From: Gammaproteobacteria bacterium
Lineage (GTDB): Bacteria; Pseudomonadota; Gammaproteobacteria; Pseudomonadales; Azotimanducaceae
Direction of reading: 5' to 3'
Assembly: GCA_005799745.1 (NCBI GenBank)
Contig: SYFY01000203.1
Coordinates: forward strand, 1-64,000
Length of the DNA: 64,000 bases
The position numbers and the translations under genes are program-made. The notes under the pieces were generated by a model that was given only the letters and a program-made list of their open reading frames with translations, made no database searches and was not told the origin of the DNA. Below are positions 10,378-20,727 of the stretch, in pieces (positions within the stretch are counted from its first letter, which is position 1; each line of letters starts with the position of its first letter).

Positions 10378-11379
10378 CTAGTTCTGACGACTCTCCATCC
10401 ATGCCAGAAAGGCGTTGTAGCTGCACTTCGATGGATCGTAGTCGATATCCGCAGGTGGATTTTCCACAACTCCTACTCGCCACTGTTCTGCATCTTTAAC
10501 GGGTTCCGCCGTCACCAGATTGTCAGCCCAATGATAATCTCCAGGCGAATAGTCCTGCGGCGCGTCGGTGTAGCTCATAAGCACGTTGCCATCTCGCAGG
10601 GCTTGTTGAATGTGTGGTGGTGCCTGTAAGAACTCGGCATCACGCAAGGCACGCGCCTGATCCTTCGGACCGGCCAGCAGAATGCGAATTGCACTGCCAT
10701 CGGCACGCAACATGAGAAATCCAGGTGGCTCATCGATCAGGTAGTACTCGACGATACGGTACTTCTGCATCAATCGACGGATGGAGCGCGCCACATCTCG
10801 ATCGAGCAAAAATAGAGGCGGATCGAGTGCGAGCGTGTTGATCAGGCGTACGGTGTGCTGCGAGAAGTAGTCGTGTTGCAACTCCTCCGAAAACGCCAGG
10901 ATGTCGCTGACGGAGTGACTCGTGTTCTTCGGGATGAAACGATTGATGAGCTTGGCGTTAAACGCCTGCACTGCCACTTTCTCATCTGCTACCCCCGTCA
11001 GCATCGCTTTTTGCAGGTAGGGATCTGTCAGTTCTGAACAAAACTCAAGCCCGTTCATCAGCGGCATGGAGTAATCGACCAGGACCACGGAGTTGCGTGC
11101 GAAACGAGCGAGGTGGTTGATCTCCTGTTCGATCATGGCAATGTCGAGCGTCATCGATCGGCCGCCTAGCTTGTCTCGCGAATGCACGAAGCAGCGGTCT
11201 ACCAATGGCGCAAGTGGCGGTGGCTGATTCAGGAAATCGAGGGCGATTTCTGGATCAGCAAAGGAGCGATAAGCCCAATGTGCGGGTAGCTCGAGATCCA
11301 GACTCTTGAGAAAACTCTCGTTGTCATCGACGAAGATGACCGTAGTTGGGTGAAAGTAAGGTGCAAGCGTAAAAGCCAT
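10378..11379 (-). CDS. Response regulator (REC domain) with uncharacterised C-terminal region
   Basis: TVIFVDDNESFLKSL ... VVLVDYSMPLMNGLEFCSEL ... KAMLTGVADE. Confidence 0.75.
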   Translation of the reverse strand: MAFTLAPYFHPTTVIFVDDNESFLKSLDLELPAHWAYRSFADPEIALDFLNQPPPLAPLVDRCFVHSRDKLGGRSMTLDIAMIEQEINHLARFARNSVVLVDYSMPLMNGLEFCSELTDPYLQKAMLTGVADEKVAVQAFNAKLINRFIPKNTSHSVSDILAFSEELQHDYFSQHTVRLINTLALDPPLFLLDRDVARSIRRLMQKYRIVEYYLIDEPPGFLMLRADGSAIRILLAGPKDQARALRDAEFLQAPPHIQQALRDGNVLMSYTDAPQDYSPGDYHWADNLVTAEPVKDAEQWRVGVVENPPADIDYDPSKCSYNAFLAWMESRQN

Positions 11380-11395
11380 CGGTATCGCCGGGTAG

Positions 11396-11761
11396 TTACT
11401 TCAAGAGATCAATCAACGCCTGTCGTTTCGGTTGCGACAGCCGTCTGAACATCCGGATGATGACCTGTTCATCTTCGGTCAGCGTACGCCGGAACAGCGC
11501 GTCGAGAGGAACCTGCATCGGCGGTTCGATAAGGCTTGATTCCGCCTCACCCGGCAAGCCGCTGAAAGTTTGTTCAAGGCGTGCCACGATCGCGGAATTG
11601 ATACTACGACGATGGGTGCCAGCGGCCTTCGCGAGCCTGTCCCGCATTTCCGCAGGTAGCCGCACTACGAACCTGTAAGGCTTCGTCCTGTCGAACTCGT
11701 CGTCTTCATCTTCTCGTGGCGGCAGCACGGGGAAACGAGGATTGTCCTCACTGGATGTCAT
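11396..11761 (-). CDS. Arc-like ribbon-helix-helix DNA-binding protein
   Basis: KPYRFVVRLPAEMRDRLAKAAGTHRRSINSAIVARLEQ is typical of the Arc family. Confidence 0.75.
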   Translation of the reverse strand: MTSSEDNPRFPVLPPREDEDDEFDRTKPYRFVVRLPAEMRDRLAKAAGTHRRSINSAIVARLEQTFSGLPGEAESSLIEPPMQVPLDALFRRTLTEDEQVIIRMFRRLSQPKRQALIDLLK

Positions 11762-11836
11762 CGGCGTTGCCCTCCCTCAGGCATTTAGGCATGGTGAGTG
11801 TTCCTCGACAAGCACGCGATATCAGGGTGATATCAG

Positions 11837-12592
11837 ATGGAACCCATTCAGAGAGGCAACATCCGCCTGGCGGCAACGCTTCTGTTGCTCAGAGACAATG
11901 AGTCAGGCCCCGAGGTCTTTATGGTGAAAAGACCCATCGGAGTCGTGTTTCCGGATCTGCATGTCTTTCCCGGAGGCAAGGTGGACGATGGTGATCATCT
12001 CGAGCCTGGCTTCGCCGACATCGATGACCATCAAGCGTCTGCGCATCTTGGTGTGGGTGCAGGTGGCTTGCGCTACTGGGTCGCAGCTATCCGTGAGTGT
12101 TTCGAAGAATGTGGGGTTTTGTTGGCGAAACGAGCCGGTTGTCTCCTCGACTTCGACGAGCCCGATGAGCGTGCGCGATTCGCGGCCTATCGCGCCGAGC
12201 TCGCTGCGAATCGCATGTCGATGCCAGAACTCTGTGTGCGCGAGGACCTGGTGCTGGCCTGTACCGAGCTCGTCTATTTCTCCCATTGGCTCACGCCACC
12301 GTCGGTTGAAAAGCGTTTTGACACCCGCTTCTTTGTCACCACCATGCCCATGGGACAACATGCACTTGCGGACACTGACGAAACGGCAGACTCCGACTGG
12401 ATTACGCCGAGTGAAGCGTTGGCTCGCAGGGCTCGCAATGAGTGGCAAATGATTCATCCGACCTGGATGACTTTAACCACCATCCGCGACTTTCCCGATG
12501 TGGCGTCAACTCTGAAAGCCGTTGCAGCAGAAACACATCTGCCATTGTTGACGCCAGAACTGAACGGCCATGGCATGCAGTCGTTGCGCTGA
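11837..12592 (+). CDS. NUDIX hydrolase
   Basis: VFPGGKVDDGD...AIRECFEECGVLLA resembles a Nudix box. Confidence 0.8.
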   Translation: MEPIQRGNIRLAATLLLLRDNESGPEVFMVKRPIGVVFPDLHVFPGGKVDDGDHLEPGFADIDDHQASAHLGVGAGGLRYWVAAIRECFEECGVLLAKRAGCLLDFDEPDERARFAAYRAELAANRMSMPELCVREDLVLACTELVYFSHWLTPPSVEKRFDTRFFVTTMPMGQHALADTDETADSDWITPSEALARRARNEWQMIHPTWMTLTTIRDFPDVASTLKAVAAETHLPLLTPELNGHGMQSLR

Positions 12593-12621
12593 TCCTTGCA
12601 ATCCGCGACCTTTGAGGTCTG

Positions 12622-13308
12622 ATGAAGCCCATTTCTCCCGCCGTTTCCGTTCGAGGACTTGTTAAGACCTACCGCGATGGGGAGAACGTGCGACGAGTCG
12701 TGGATGGGCTCAATTTTGATGCGCTTCCTGGTGAATGCGTTGCGTTGTGGGGGCCAAGCGGCTCCGGTAAATCGACGTTGCTCAACATCCTCGCGGCATT
12801 GCTGAAACCGGATGCCGGTGAAGTGCTGGTCCGACCAAGCCGCACAGAAGAGTTGATTGCAGTGCATTCGCTCACTGCCGCACAGGCGACGCGTTATCGC
12901 CGCCGCTGCCTCGGTTATGTTTTCCAGTTCTTCAACCTTGTGCCGACGCTCACAGTTGAAGAGAACATACGTTTGCCGCTGGCTCTCAATGGTATGGAAA
13001 AGAACTGGTTCGATGCCAAGGCGCGTCTCGGCCGACTCGGACTGGGTGATCGCCTTAACGCCTTTCCGGAGGTGTTGTCGGGGGGTGAGCGTCAACGTGT
13101 CGCCATCGCTCGCGCACTCGCGCATCGGCCTTCGATCGTGTTGGCCGACGAACCTACCGGTAACCTGGATGCGGGCAATGCGCAGACGGTCGCAGCGCTC
13201 TTGTTTGAAGCGGTTCGTGCAGAAGGCGCGACACTTTTGCTGGCCACCCATGACGCGTCGCTCGCAGAATGTGCTGACCGGCGTATCGATCTCGTTATGC
13301 ATTCATGA
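12622..13308 (+). CDS. ABC transporter ATP-binding protein (LolD/AttE-like)
   Basis: Walker A GPSGSGKST, signature LSGGERQRVAIARAL, Walker B IVLADEPTGNLD. Confidence 0.93.
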   Translation: MKPISPAVSVRGLVKTYRDGENVRRVVDGLNFDALPGECVALWGPSGSGKSTLLNILAALLKPDAGEVLVRPSRTEELIAVHSLTAAQATRYRRRCLGYVFQFFNLVPTLTVEENIRLPLALNGMEKNWFDAKARLGRLGLGDRLNAFPEVLSGGERQRVAIARALAHRPSIVLADEPTGNLDAGNAQTVAALLFEAVRAEGATLLLATHDASLAECADRRIDLVMHS

Positions 13309-15686
13309 CTATATCCCTTGGCTTGCTGGTCCTGGCGACGCTTCGATTCATGCGTTCCGCACCTGGATCGACAGTGTCGGTCTTCGTGGGGGTGGTGATT
13401 GGCATCATTTCGATCGCCGGTGTGCACATTCTTAGCGAACGGATTGGTGAAGCGCTTTCGGGAGCCCGCCCCGCATGGCTGGATGGTGTGACGCACGTGG
13501 CGACGCGAGATGGGCTCACTATGGACGACTACGTCTCAGAGCGTCTCCGTTGGCGTAACGGTGAGCTACGCGACGTGACGTCACTGATGCCGCTGCATGA
13601 GTTTGTTACTGCTGATGGCGTGCGCGTCGTAGGTACCGATTGGATCGCAGTGCTCGATGGCGGTGGAATACCCCCAACGTCTGAATTCAGAGGCGACCTC
13701 CTCAGTGGTTCACTCCGGGGTGCCCCGGCCATTGTTACGGGCCTACCGTACGCAGCAGGCGAAGTGTTTGCGTTGGGTTCTGTCCCGCTGCAGGTCATGG
13801 CTCGTCGGTCCGAAGCCAAAGAAGCATCAACGCCGGTGGTGTTCGTGGATCTGTCGACGGCGTTTCGCATTTCAGGCAGATCACCGAAACACCTCGATGC
13901 GATTTTGATTTCCCAGGAATCCTCGTTTGTCAGTTTGTCAGTGTGGCTGGAACGCATCATGCCGGGAATTTCCGCAGGGCTACCCGCCGCTGATCTGCCA
14001 CAGTTGCCGAGACTGGATGTCCGTCCGGTGGCGACTGAGCTGCCAACCGAAGCCCTGATCCGCGCCGTGTTGTTTAATCTGGGCGCACTTGGTTCATTGT
14101 CTCTCCTGGTGGCGCTGCTGCTGATGTATCAGACCGCTACAGTGTGGCTCCGGCGTCAACAGCTCGTGCTGCGATCCTTGTTTGAAGTCAGTGTTTCTAT
14201 GCGCCTGCTCGCGGCTGGATTCATAGGCGCGTTGTTCTTGCTGGCGATACCTGCGACGTTTTTGGGGATCGTCTGCGGGGAAAGGCTCGCCGCCGTTCTG
14301 CAGTCCGTCGTGCTCGGCGCACCTCTTACTGACATTGTCTTTCCGGGGGGCGAAGTTCTGTTGAAGTCTCTCATTGCCGGAACGGGTGTCGCCATCGTCG
14401 GTGGCAGCATCGCTTGGTGGCGCGAGTGGCCGAAGGATCATCGCGGCACGAAAGGAGTGGCCGTCGGTGTTGCCGGGCTGTTGATTGCGAGTCTTGCTGG
14501 TTGGATCTTCAAATCATCCGGTCTTGCCGGCATATTCTTCTGCATTCTCGTGGTCGCCTTGGTTGCGGCGTTCTGCGCTATGCCCTTGTTGCGCAAGCTT
14601 CGACACGTGGCTCAATCACTCCGTGGTCCGCTCTGGATGCGTCTCGGTATTCGTGAGGCGAGTTGGTTTCCTGAAGACCTTGGCGTCGCGTGTGCGGCGC
14701 TCGCGTTGGCCGTTGCGGTCAGCATCGGCGTCGGGCTGATGGTAGAGAGTTTCCGCAGTGAGTTTTCCGAGTTGCTCGAGACCCGCCTTGCACCCGATGT
14801 GTTGGTCACAGTTCCTTCGCACATCGATGCGCGACAACTCGCGACCGACGTTGCGGGTTGGTCAGGTGTTGAAGACGTGTCACTTTCCGGCGAGATATCC
14901 ATAAGGGTGCGTGGATTGCCGGTGGTGCTCGGTTTTACGACCTTCGACCGGAAGCGCGCCGGGCGGTATGGATATCAAAATGCGCTCAATACCGGTGAGG
15001 TGCTGATCAATGAATCGTTGGCGACTGTCCTTGATATAGGCGCTGGAGAAGAACTACGCGTTGGGGAAATCAACTATAACATCGCGCATGTGTTCAAGGG
15101 CTATGGTGAATCGGGTTTGCGCCTGTTGATTGACGCTTCTGCGGCGCATCAGCTAGTGGGTCGGGATCCGAGGTATACGCGTCTCAGCGTTGATACTCTT
15201 GACCCTGAAGCCATGCTGCAGTTGTTGGAACGTATCGATGGCGTCGAGGTATCGCTGAGTGCTGCAGTTCGAGCTCGTGCGCTTGCGATCTTTGATCGGA
15301 CCTTTGCGACCTCCGATGCGCTGACCTGGCTCGCCTTGTTGATAGCCTCCGGCGCGCTCCTGAACGCACTCGCAGGTTTCAGACTGAGTCAGCAGGCGAC
15401 CGGGCGTCTTCTCGATGCGGTAGGTGCCGGAGGACTATTTAACCTCGGTGCTAGCCTCGTGCGTGCGCTTGTTGTCGGTGGCGCCGCCATCATGATCGCA
15501 ATACCCCTTGGGATTTGGCTCGGCTTCATTCTCTGCAGTGAGGTCAACCCGCGCGCGTTTGGATGGACGCTTCGATTTCAACTACTGTTCTCGCCCGTGA
15601 TGGTGCCTGTCATTCTGGCAATCCTCGCCGCACTTGTTGCGGGCGCGGCCGGAGGCCTTACCCGCGTCCCTGGAGTACGTCAGTGA
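13305..15686 (+). CDS. ABC transporter permease, FtsX/MacB-like, two permease modules in one 793-aa protein
   Basis: 4-bp overlap with the ATPase gene; multiple TM clusters in both halves; followed by an AttH-like gene. Confidence 0.85.
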   Translation: MTISLGLLVLATLRFMRSAPGSTVSVFVGVVIGIISIAGVHILSERIGEALSGARPAWLDGVTHVATRDGLTMDDYVSERLRWRNGELRDVTSLMPLHEFVTADGVRVVGTDWIAVLDGGGIPPTSEFRGDLLSGSLRGAPAIVTGLPYAAGEVFALGSVPLQVMARRSEAKEASTPVVFVDLSTAFRISGRSPKHLDAILISQESSFVSLSVWLERIMPGISAGLPAADLPQLPRLDVRPVATELPTEALIRAVLFNLGALGSLSLLVALLLMYQTATVWLRRQQLVLRSLFEVSVSMRLLAAGFIGALFLLAIPATFLGIVCGERLAAVLQSVVLGAPLTDIVFPGGEVLLKSLIAGTGVAIVGGSIAWWREWPKDHRGTKGVAVGVAGLLIASLAGWIFKSSGLAGIFFCILVVALVAAFCAMPLLRKLRHVAQSLRGPLWMRLGIREASWFPEDLGVACAALALAVAVSIGVGLMVESFRSEFSELLETRLAPDVLVTVPSHIDARQLATDVAGWSGVEDVSLSGEISIRVRGLPVVLGFTTFDRKRAGRYGYQNALNTGEVLINESLATVLDIGAGEELRVGEINYNIAHVFKGYGESGLRLLIDASAAHQLVGRDPRYTRLSVDTLDPEAMLQLLERIDGVEVSLSAAVRARALAIFDRTFATSDALTWLALLIASGALLNALAGFRLSQQATGRLLDAVGAGGLFNLGASLVRALVVGGAAIMIAIPLGIWLGFILCSEVNPRAFGWTLRFQLLFSPVMVPVILAILAALVAGAAGGLTRVPGVRQ

Positions 15687-16795
15687 AGATCCTTACGCGG
15701 CTGCTTTTGCTGCTTGGCATCACCGCGTGTGGTCCAGTCGACAAAGTGCCTGTACCGCCGGGTGAAGGTGCGGTACGTCTGGGCACAGTGCTCGGCAGTC
15801 AGGAAGACGACGCAGCGTTTGAACGCGCGACCGTGCAACGCACCTTTGTTTTTCCTGAAGATCACGGCGCGCATCGAAACTTTCGCAGCGAGTGGTGGTA
15901 TCTCACGCTGGTCCTGGAAGATGCCGACGAGCGCACCTATGGTGCGCAATTCACACTGTTTCGTCAGGCGATCCGACCTCCCTCGAACGCTGTATCCGAT
16001 AACCCCTGGGATTTGACGCACGTCTGGCTCGCGCATTTCGCCATGACGGATGTTGACGGGGCAGAACACGTCGCGTTCGAGCGCTGGTCACGGGACCATC
16101 CACAGCTGGCCGGTGTTAAACGTGGTGGCGACAACGTGGAAGCGTTCCTCGATGATTGGTCGCTCCACATCAACACCCCCGGTGCCCATCTCGCGGCGGC
16201 CTCCGGCGACTGGCAGATAGAACTTGATCTGGCCGCCTCTCAACCGTTGATTCCGCAGGGTGACGCAGGCCTCTCTCGCAAGAGTGCCGGGCAAGCGTCG
16301 TACTACTACTCCTGGCCTCGTCTTGAAGCGACAGGCACGTTAGTCGCGCACGGAGAGACCTATGTGGTGAAGGGCCTCGGCTGGCTTGATCACGAGTGGA
16401 GCACAAGTGTGCTGGCCGAAGGACAGATGGGTTGGGCGTGGTTTGCCCTGCATCTCGATGACGGTCGCAGCGTCATGGCATTCCGCCTGCGTCGGCGTGA
16501 TGGCAGCCGCGATCCCTTTGATCATGGGGTGATGGTGCAAGCCGATGGGTCATATCAGCCCCTGCACGCCGCTGATTTTCAACTTGAACCGGACCTGAAG
16601 TGGCGAGACCCCGACGGCACTGAGTGGCCCGTCGGCTGGGTGTTGGATATAGGCAATGAATCCTGGGTTCTGCGCGCAGCGGTTGAGGATCAACGCATGC
16701 ACACACGAATTCCCTATTGGGAAGGGGTTGTCTACATGCAGGAAAAAAACGGCAATCGGATCGGATCGGGTTTTATGGAGCTAACGGGCTTCTGA
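15683..16795 (+). CDS. AttH-like / carotenoid 1,2-hydratase-like lipocalin-type lipoprotein
   Basis: GTG start overlapping the permease stop; lipobox LLLLLGITACG; FRSEWWYLTLVLEDADERTYGAQFTLFRQAI; GLGWLDHEWS. Confidence 0.85.
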   Translation: MKILTRLLLLLGITACGPVDKVPVPPGEGAVRLGTVLGSQEDDAAFERATVQRTFVFPEDHGAHRNFRSEWWYLTLVLEDADERTYGAQFTLFRQAIRPPSNAVSDNPWDLTHVWLAHFAMTDVDGAEHVAFERWSRDHPQLAGVKRGGDNVEAFLDDWSLHINTPGAHLAAASGDWQIELDLAASQPLIPQGDAGLSRKSAGQASYYYSWPRLEATGTLVAHGETYVVKGLGWLDHEWSTSVLAEGQMGWAWFALHLDDGRSVMAFRLRRRDGSRDPFDHGVMVQADGSYQPLHAADFQLEPDLKWRDPDGTEWPVGWVLDIGNESWVLRAAVEDQRMHTRIPYWEGVVYMQEKNGNRIGSGFMELTGF

Positions 16796-17308
16796 TTTGC
16801 GCCCATGAATCATCGCCGCGATCAAGTTTTGCCGCTCACGCCATGAGGCAAACAACACACCGCTAATGTGTAGAACGACTGCGGCGATCAAGAGATCGGA
16901 TGACAACGTATGGGCATTGCCGACCCACTCTACGCCCCAGAATCGATCTGTTGTATACAACCACCCGGTGAAACTCACGAGAGTCAAGAACATCAACAAG
17001 GTCATCACCATCCAGGCACCTAGCGGGTTGTGACCGGCATTGGGCGAGGCGGAGGAGCCGGGTAGCTGGCGAAGGTAGATCAGGGTTTTCGTAGGCGAGA
17101 CGACGAAGGAATTGAATGCGTAAGGCGCCTCACCTAAGACACCCGTTACCACGCGCCAAACGACGACAACGAGTACCGCATAACCCAGCCACTCATGCCA
17201 CACGCCCTCAGCGTGCCGGGTTAACCAGGAAGTTACAGTCGTGCCCACCAGCAGCCAGTGGCCAATGCGGATGGCCAGCGGCCAGACGAACGTTCCAGCC
17301 ATCCGCAC
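16781..17308 (-). CDS. Cytochrome b561 family protein
   Basis: VWPLAIRIGHWLLVGTTVTSWLT, W(H)EWLGYAVLVVVVWRVVTGVLG, TM segments with histidines. Confidence 0.85.
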   Translation of the reverse strand: MRMAGTFVWPLAIRIGHWLLVGTTVTSWLTRHAEGVWHEWLGYAVLVVVVWRVVTGVLGEAPYAFNSFVVSPTKTLIYLRQLPGSSASPNAGHNPLGAWMVMTLLMFLTLVSFTGWLYTTDRFWGVEWVGNAHTLSSDLLIAAVVLHISGVLFASWRERQNLIAAMIHGRKSEAR

Positions 17309-17313
17309 GGGAA

Positions 17314-17601
17314 TCAGTCTTCTTCGGTCGCAACCGGTGCGAAATCACGGGGATCGAAGTAGGCCTCGACCTTCTTGCCTTCATCGGTCACCGCATAAAC
17401 CTCATAACATCCGCCATCAACCTTGATCCTGCGCACTTGCCAGCCTTTCGCCTCAAGATCGGCTTGTAGTTGCTCCTGGGGTTTCCAATTGGCGGGGTCG
17501 CCGGAATCACAAGTAGCGAGGCCCGTTGCGGACGCTGCGGAGGAAACGAATGTCAGCAGCACCAAGCTGCATGCCGGAATGAACTTCACAATCAGCTCCA
17601 A
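17314..17601 (-). CDS. PepSY domain periplasmic protein
   Basis: Signal peptide; LQADLEAKGWQVRRIKVDGGCYEVYAVTDEGKKVEAYFDPRDF; next to cytochrome b561, as is often seen. Confidence 0.8.
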   Translation of the reverse strand: MELIVKFIPACSLVLLTFVSSAASATGLATCDSGDPANWKPQEQLQADLEAKGWQVRRIKVDGGCYEVYAVTDEGKKVEAYFDPRDFAPVATEED

Positions 17602-17649
17602 ATACGGAGGATGAGGGAGTGGAGGAGGATACGGCGAGAACCCGTGTCT

Positions 17650-18092
17650 TTACCAGACCGGGGGTTTTGGACCTCTCTGTTTTTCGAGCGTCGCCAGGAA
17701 TCGCTCTTTGTCTATAGGAGAAATCATGATGGTTCGCCCGTGGCCATAGCGGATTTCGATACGATCGAGAGATAGTGCCGGGCTCGACAGGGGATTTCGT
17801 GTTGGTTTGATGGAGGTAATGCAGGAATGTCCACGTCCCAGCGGAACGGACCGCTACGGATTCGCAGGGTCGTGCCATCGACCGTGTAATGGGTTGCGAT
17901 GAGAAGCCATACCGCGAACCCTTCCGGGATTAGGGAGAACAGAAGCACCATGACGATCAATTGTGGGTTGTCGGCACCGACAACGGCTGTTACCGCAATC
18001 AGCGCAGTTGGTACTCCGAACAAAGCCAGGAGCAACCAAGCATCAACCTTGGAACGAAACACTTCAGGTTTTTCCATATCTCGAGACCTCAT
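17650..18092 (-). pseudogene. PH-domain-like small membrane protein, single-base frameshift at about 17820/17821
   Basis: N-part RSKVDAWLLLALFGVP...TLRIRSGPFRWDVDIPA in ORF 17724-18092; the C-part in another frame reads ITSIKPTRNPLSSPALSLDRIEIRYGHGRTIMISPIDKERFLATLEKQRGPKPPVW*. Confidence 0.8.
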
Positions 18093-18330
18093 CCAGTGGC
18101 GACCAATCGCGAACAGGCGTCTTGCTGTGGTCGAGGCACGAGAGGATAGACGACCTGAGGATGTGTGGTCGATCTAGTGCCATCGAGCCGAATGGACGAT
18201 GTTGATTCACCTCCTGCTGGCCGCAAAAAAACGCCGGGCTCACTCCGTCTGCTGGTAGCTTACCGTCTCGACTTTGTTCACAATCCCAGCGTGACCCCTT
18301 GCGAGCCAAAGCGTCCGCGATCAAATCTGC

Positions 18331-20673
18331 ATGAACGGCGCCGATATTTCGCGCACATCTGCTGAGACGTTCTCCAGAACCGCCTCGTCGAGGAATCGAG
18401 CGGAAGGAGCTACGGGATCGGCCTTGCCTCGATCAGTGGAGCCACTTCAACCAGTGCTCCACGATGCGCGCATTCTCCTCGTGGACGACAAGCCCGAGCT
18501 TCTTGAGAGCCTCTATCAGCTCATCACGTTGCACGGTTACAACGCTGAAAAAGCGTTGGGTGGGCAGGCGGCGCTCGATGCCCTCGCAGATCAGAACTAC
18601 GACGTCGTCTTGCTCGACCTGATCATGCCGGGTGTCAGCGGCCACGATGTGCTCGATTTCGTCGCCCGCGAAAAGATTGATACGAAAATCATCGTGGTCA
18701 GCGGTGATGCTTCGTTCAGCGGTGTGAAACATGCCCTGCACTGCGGTGCCTTCGACTTTGTGAAGAAGCCGTATGACGCCGCGGAGTTGGTGGCCACCAT
18801 GGAAACAGCACTTCGCCAGGTGCGACTGGAAAATCGCAATCTGGATGTGGAGGCGCAGCTTCGTGCCAGTGAGGAGCTACACCGGTTCATCGTCAACAGC
18901 TCACCCGACCTCGTTTACATGCTCGACCGGAATGGGTGTTTTACTTTTCTCAACGACCGCCTCGCCCCCATGCTGGGGTTTGATAAACGCGATCTGATAT
19001 CGAGGCACTTTTCAGAGCTCGTTGACCCCGAATACCTTGATCTTGCAACCAACGTTTTTAATGAGCGGCGCGTTGGTTCACGCTCCGCACGTAACGTTGA
19101 GTTGAAGCTGCGCAGCACACTGAAGCGCCCCGGGTCACGATTCAGTGATGTTCAGTCAATCTGGGTCGAGTTGACCGCGCAGGGCGTGTACACCGATCCA
19201 CGTGATCGCAATCGTCAGACCTTTATTGGCACGTTTGGCACCATCCGTGACATCAGCGAACGTAAGGAAGCCCAGGAAGTGATTAACTTCCAGGCCTACC
19301 ACGACCTGCTGACGCACCTACCCAATCGCGCATTGCTGAAGGACCGGCTGGAACTGGCGATCACGCAGGGCTCACGTAACAAGGCCCGGCTCGCTGTAAT
19401 GTTCCTCGACCTCGACCGATTTAAGGTCGTGAACGACACGCTCGGTCATAGCATGGGTGACCGCCTTCTCAAGGCAGTAGCCAATCGGCTGCAGAGTTGC
19501 CTGCGTCGTGGTGACACGTTGTCCCGATTTGGTGGTGACGAATTTACTCTGCTGCTACCGGAGATCCGCACGCGGGATGACGTCGTCGTGATCGCCAGCA
19601 AGATCCTCGATCGACTCAATTCGCCCTTTGTCATCGATGGGCATGAACTTTTCGTAGGTGCCAGCATCGGCATCGCCATGTATCCGGAAGGTGGCAGCAG
19701 CGCGGATGCCTTGATTCAGAACGCTGACATCGCGATGTATCACATCAAGAGCCGCGGCAAGAACGGCTATCAGTTCTTTGCTGACGAGATGAACAACCGC
19801 TTCTCCACACGCCTGATTCTCGAGCGCGAACTGCGTAATGGTCTGACGCGTAACGAATTTGAAGTGTATTACCAGCCGCAGGTCTGTCTGCGAACTGGCC
19901 GCATTACAGGCGTTGAAGCACTGGTTCGGTGGCGGCATCCAGAACGTGGGATGGTTTCTCCAGGCGAGTTCTTGCCACTAGCGGAGGAAACCGGACTCAT
20001 CATTCAGCTGGACGAGTATGTTCAGCGGCGCGCATTTTGTGACGTCGCAGCCTGGGATCGCGCGGGTGTCGGCAATGTTCGTATTTCCGTCAACGTCTCT
20101 GCAGCGCAGATCGAAAAAGAAGGCTTCGTCGAACAAATCGTCGAAGCACTCAGAGGTGCTGGGCTTGACGCTTCCCGGGTCAAGGTGGAGATCACCGAGA
20201 ACACCCTGATGCAGGATATGTAGGTGATTCTTCCGAAGCTCAAGACGCTGCGTGGAGTCGGCGTGACCGTGGCTATCGATGATTTCGGGGCCGGGTATTC
20301 TTCACTCAGCTATCTGCGACAGTTCCCGGTGAATACGCTCAAGATTGATCGCAGTTTTGTCTGCGATATCCGCTAAGAAGAAGGTGAGGGTGAGGCCAGC
20401 ATCATTAATGCGATTGTGGCGATGTCGCGTGGGCTCAAACTCGATCTGATTGCCGAAGGGGTCGAAAACCGCACTCAACTCACCTATCTGCGAGAGCAGG
20501 GTGTGACTGAGGTCCAGGGATTCATCTTCTCCGAACCACTGCCGGCTGCGCAGATGTACGAAATGCTCAAGGCAGATCCCTTTGCCGAAATCGTGGTTTC
20601 AGAGGCGTCGAGCGAATCGACGCTCCCAACTGAGACCGGTTCTTCCATTCGGGAAGGGGCAACCGCTTCCTGA
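18331..20673 (+). pseudogene. REC-PAS-GGDEF-EAL signalling protein interrupted by two in-frame stops (TAG 20221-20223, TAA 20374-20376)
   Basis: REC (ILLVDDKPELLESL...VVLLDLIMPGVSG), GGDEF (RFGGDEFTLLLPEI), EAL start (EALVRWRHPERGM); after the TAG the same frame continues [84 protein letters not shown]...QGFIFSEPLP. Confidence 0.88.
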
Positions 20674-20727
20674 CCGACTGGGCGCTGTCGTATAGTTCCC
20701 GCCCCTTTTCCAGCGATCATCACTGCC

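Noticed and set aside
12454-13302. 282-aa antisense ORF
   Set aside because: Opposite well-supported NUDIX and ABC ATPase genes; Cys/Arg/His-rich translation typical of shadow ORFs.
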